A stretch of DNA of 64,000 nucleotides from a virus: positions 18,994-82,993 of IMG/VR virus record IMGVR_UViG_3300007609_001138, one strand, 5' to 3'. Below are positions 63,095 through 64,000 of the stretch, piece by piece. A program made the translations under genes and the position numbers. Every line of letters starts with the position of its first letter. Position 1 is the first letter of the stretch. The notes below the pieces were generated by a model. It was not told the DNA's origin. It saw only the letters and a program-made list of their open reading frames with translations, and did no database searches.

Positions 63095-63601
63095 TTGGGT
63101 AATCCACAAAAAGCAAAAGGATCGTCATGGGAAAGAGATGTTGCAAATCATCTCAGTGAACTCTATGGCGAAACTTTCATCAGGGCACCCGGTTCGGGTG
63201 CCTATGTTGGTGGCACAAACAGCGTACGAAAAGAAGTACTTCACGAAGGACAGATAAGAGCTTTTAAAGGTGATATCGTTCCAGGCGAAAGTTTTCCTCG
63301 TTTTAATGCTGAATGCAAAAGCTACCAAGAGTTTCCGTTTCATCAGCTGTGGAGCGGATACTGTAGACAAATGGACGAATGGCTGGCACAACTTCTTGAT
63401 GTAGAAGATCCTGGCGATTTTAACATTCTCATAATAAAAATCACACGCAAAGGCAAATACGTTGCTGTAGAAAGCAAACACAACTTCTCTTCTGACAATT
63501 TCTCATTGTACACTTCTCATGAACTAGGCTCGTGGCATATTTTTGAATATGATCACTTTTGGCAAAATCACGCAGACACAGTAAAAACTCTCTGCAAATA
63601 A
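63095..63601 (+). CDS. PDDEXK-type nuclease-like protein (TTG start), 168 aa
   Basis: SSWERDVANHL (E13), APGSGAYVGG, GDI (D60) and ECK (E73, K75) follow the E...GD...ExK arrangement of PDDEXK nucleases, including phage Holliday-junction resolvases and Mrr/HJC-like enzymes. The C-terminal half is beta-rich without further motif. The TTG start directly follows the TAA stop of the preceding gene; no ATG occurs early in the frame. A role in recombination-linked DNA cleavage fits the neighbours gp46/gp47. Confidence 0.78.
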   Translation: MGNPQKAKGSSWERDVANHLSELYGETFIRAPGSGAYVGGTNSVRKEVLHEGQIRAFKGDIVPGESFPRFNAECKSYQEFPFHQLWSGYCRQMDEWLAQLLDVEDPGDFNILIIKITRKGKYVAVESKHNFSSDNFSLYTSHELGSWHIFEYDHFWQNHADTVKTLCK

Positions 63602-63840
63602 GGCTATAACCAATACTGTTTGGTCGAGGCAGCTCGACTCGTAATGAAACTGCCAGTGTAGTGCTGACGCCGTTGGATATTGCGTTTTGGAAGGACAAAG
63701 CTAACTTAAGGCTTAAATGATACAGGCTCTGTGAAACAGAAACAACCTGTGCTTGACTACACTTTGCTTGTAGGGGTGTAGATCAGGTTCCGCTGTGAGT
63801 CAAGGCTAGAGTAAGGGGTACAGCACAACCGCCCCTGCGT
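63602..63840 (+). ncRNA. Candidate structured RNA (unassigned)
   Basis: No supported protein gene; several hairpins follow one another: 63623-63638 (GTCGAG, loop GCAG, CTCGAC), 63722-63750 (ACAGG/CCTGT enclosing TCTGT, GAA, ACAGA), 63752-63804 (CTTGACT/AGTCAAG enclosing ACAC/GTGT) and 63814-63836 (AGGGG/CCCCT). I do not recognise tRNA, tmRNA, RNase P or group I intron core elements. It could be a phage small RNA or the 3' region of the preceding message. Strand is assumed from the neighbouring genes. Confidence 0.35.
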
Positions 63841-63898
63841 TGTAAGCAATAGTTTACATTTCTTGCATTTTATACAACAGTGTAAAGTGTAGTTTACA
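63841..63898. promoter_or_regulatory. Two matched dyads TGTAA-N8-TTACA, 40 bases apart
   Basis: 63841-63858 and 63881-63898 both read TGTAA, eight bases, TTACA, and share TAGTTTACAT. The pair looks like a double operator, about four helical turns apart. TTGCAT and a TATAC stretch lie between them without a well-spaced promoter. A target gene may start at the right edge or beyond. Confidence 0.4.
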
Positions 63899-63916
63899 TC
63901 AATCTCTTGATACAAG

Positions 63917-64000
63917 ATGGCTGGAATCACTCAGATGATGACAGACCGTTACTTGCCCGTAACAGGGCAAGTATGGCCAAAATATCTAGATGATAACTAA
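63917..64000 (+). other. Possible 27-aa open frame with 9-bp hairpin at right edge
   Basis: ATG 63917 to TAA 64000 encodes MAGITQMMTDRYLPVTGQVW and seven more residues. A strong hairpin (TACTTGCCC, loop GTAACA, GGGCAAGTA, 63950-63973) lies inside it. Coding is not established; it could equally be leader RNA for a gene beyond the window. Confidence 0.2.

Noticed and set aside
63441-63698. Minus-strand frame of 85 codons opposite the PDDEXK gene end
   Set aside because: Mostly antisense to the nuclease gene, no motif, no ribosome site; treated as chance.
63602-63840. tRNA, tmRNA or group I intron
   Set aside because: No cloverleaf with a GTTC-type T loop, no tmRNA tag frame, no P/Q/R/S core elements seen.

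Overview
The window is a stretch of a tailed dsDNA virus of the T4-like myovirus type, most likely marine. It carries a T4-style baseplate module (relatives of gp25, gp6, gp5, gp53 and probably gp48/gp27), a T4-type late sigma factor (gp55-like), and the gp47/gp46 recombination nuclease pair in T4 order. No ribosomal or bacterial housekeeping genes and no recognisable tRNAs are present. Base composition is moderately AT-rich, coding density is extreme, and most adjacent genes overlap by 1 to 20 bases. The host cannot be named from the sequence.

Layout. (A) 1-2795, minus strand: the start of a very long repeat protein that runs off the left edge. (B) 2794-4958, plus strand: a two-gene island (glycosyltransferase-like, amidinotransferase-like) that shares its start codon bases with (A) and its stop codon bases with (C). 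(C) 26446 down to 4955, minus strand: an operon-like block of about 23 accessory genes with eight radical SAM enzymes, a 7Fe ferredoxin and a ferredoxin-NADP reductase, a carbamoyltransferase, an SGNH-like protein, a cytidylyltransferase, a methyltransferase, several glycosyltransferase-like proteins and proteins of unknown function. A near-consensus sigma-70 promoter overlapped by a perfect 15-bp dyad sits at its head. (D) 56726 down to 26491, minus strand: virion genes, including a 4701-residue protein with an embedded seven-blade FG-GAP-like propeller, preceded at several points by a CTAAATA/GATAAATA late-promoter-like motif. (E) 56830-63601, plus strand: gp55-like sigma factor, gp47, an AMP-forming ligase, a secreted TctC/Bug-type solute-binding protein, gp46, a small basic protein and a PDDEXK-type nuclease. 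(F) 63602-64000: no convincing protein gene; a run of hairpins suggesting a structured RNA, then two matched dyads.

How it may work together. Early/middle expression would use host-like sigma-70 promoters at 26454-26482, 56777-56804 and 61101-61129. The gp55-like factor made from 56830 would then switch on the late promoters of the virion genes. In block C, Fpr and ferredoxin form a plausible NADPH-fed electron chain for the radical SAM enzymes. Together with the carbamoyl-, amidino-, methyl-, cytidylyl- and glycosyl-transferases they look like a pathway that builds or decorates a glycan, a small molecule or virion/host-surface polymers. The product is not evident from sequence, and this block is the strongest candidate for an undescribed system in the window.
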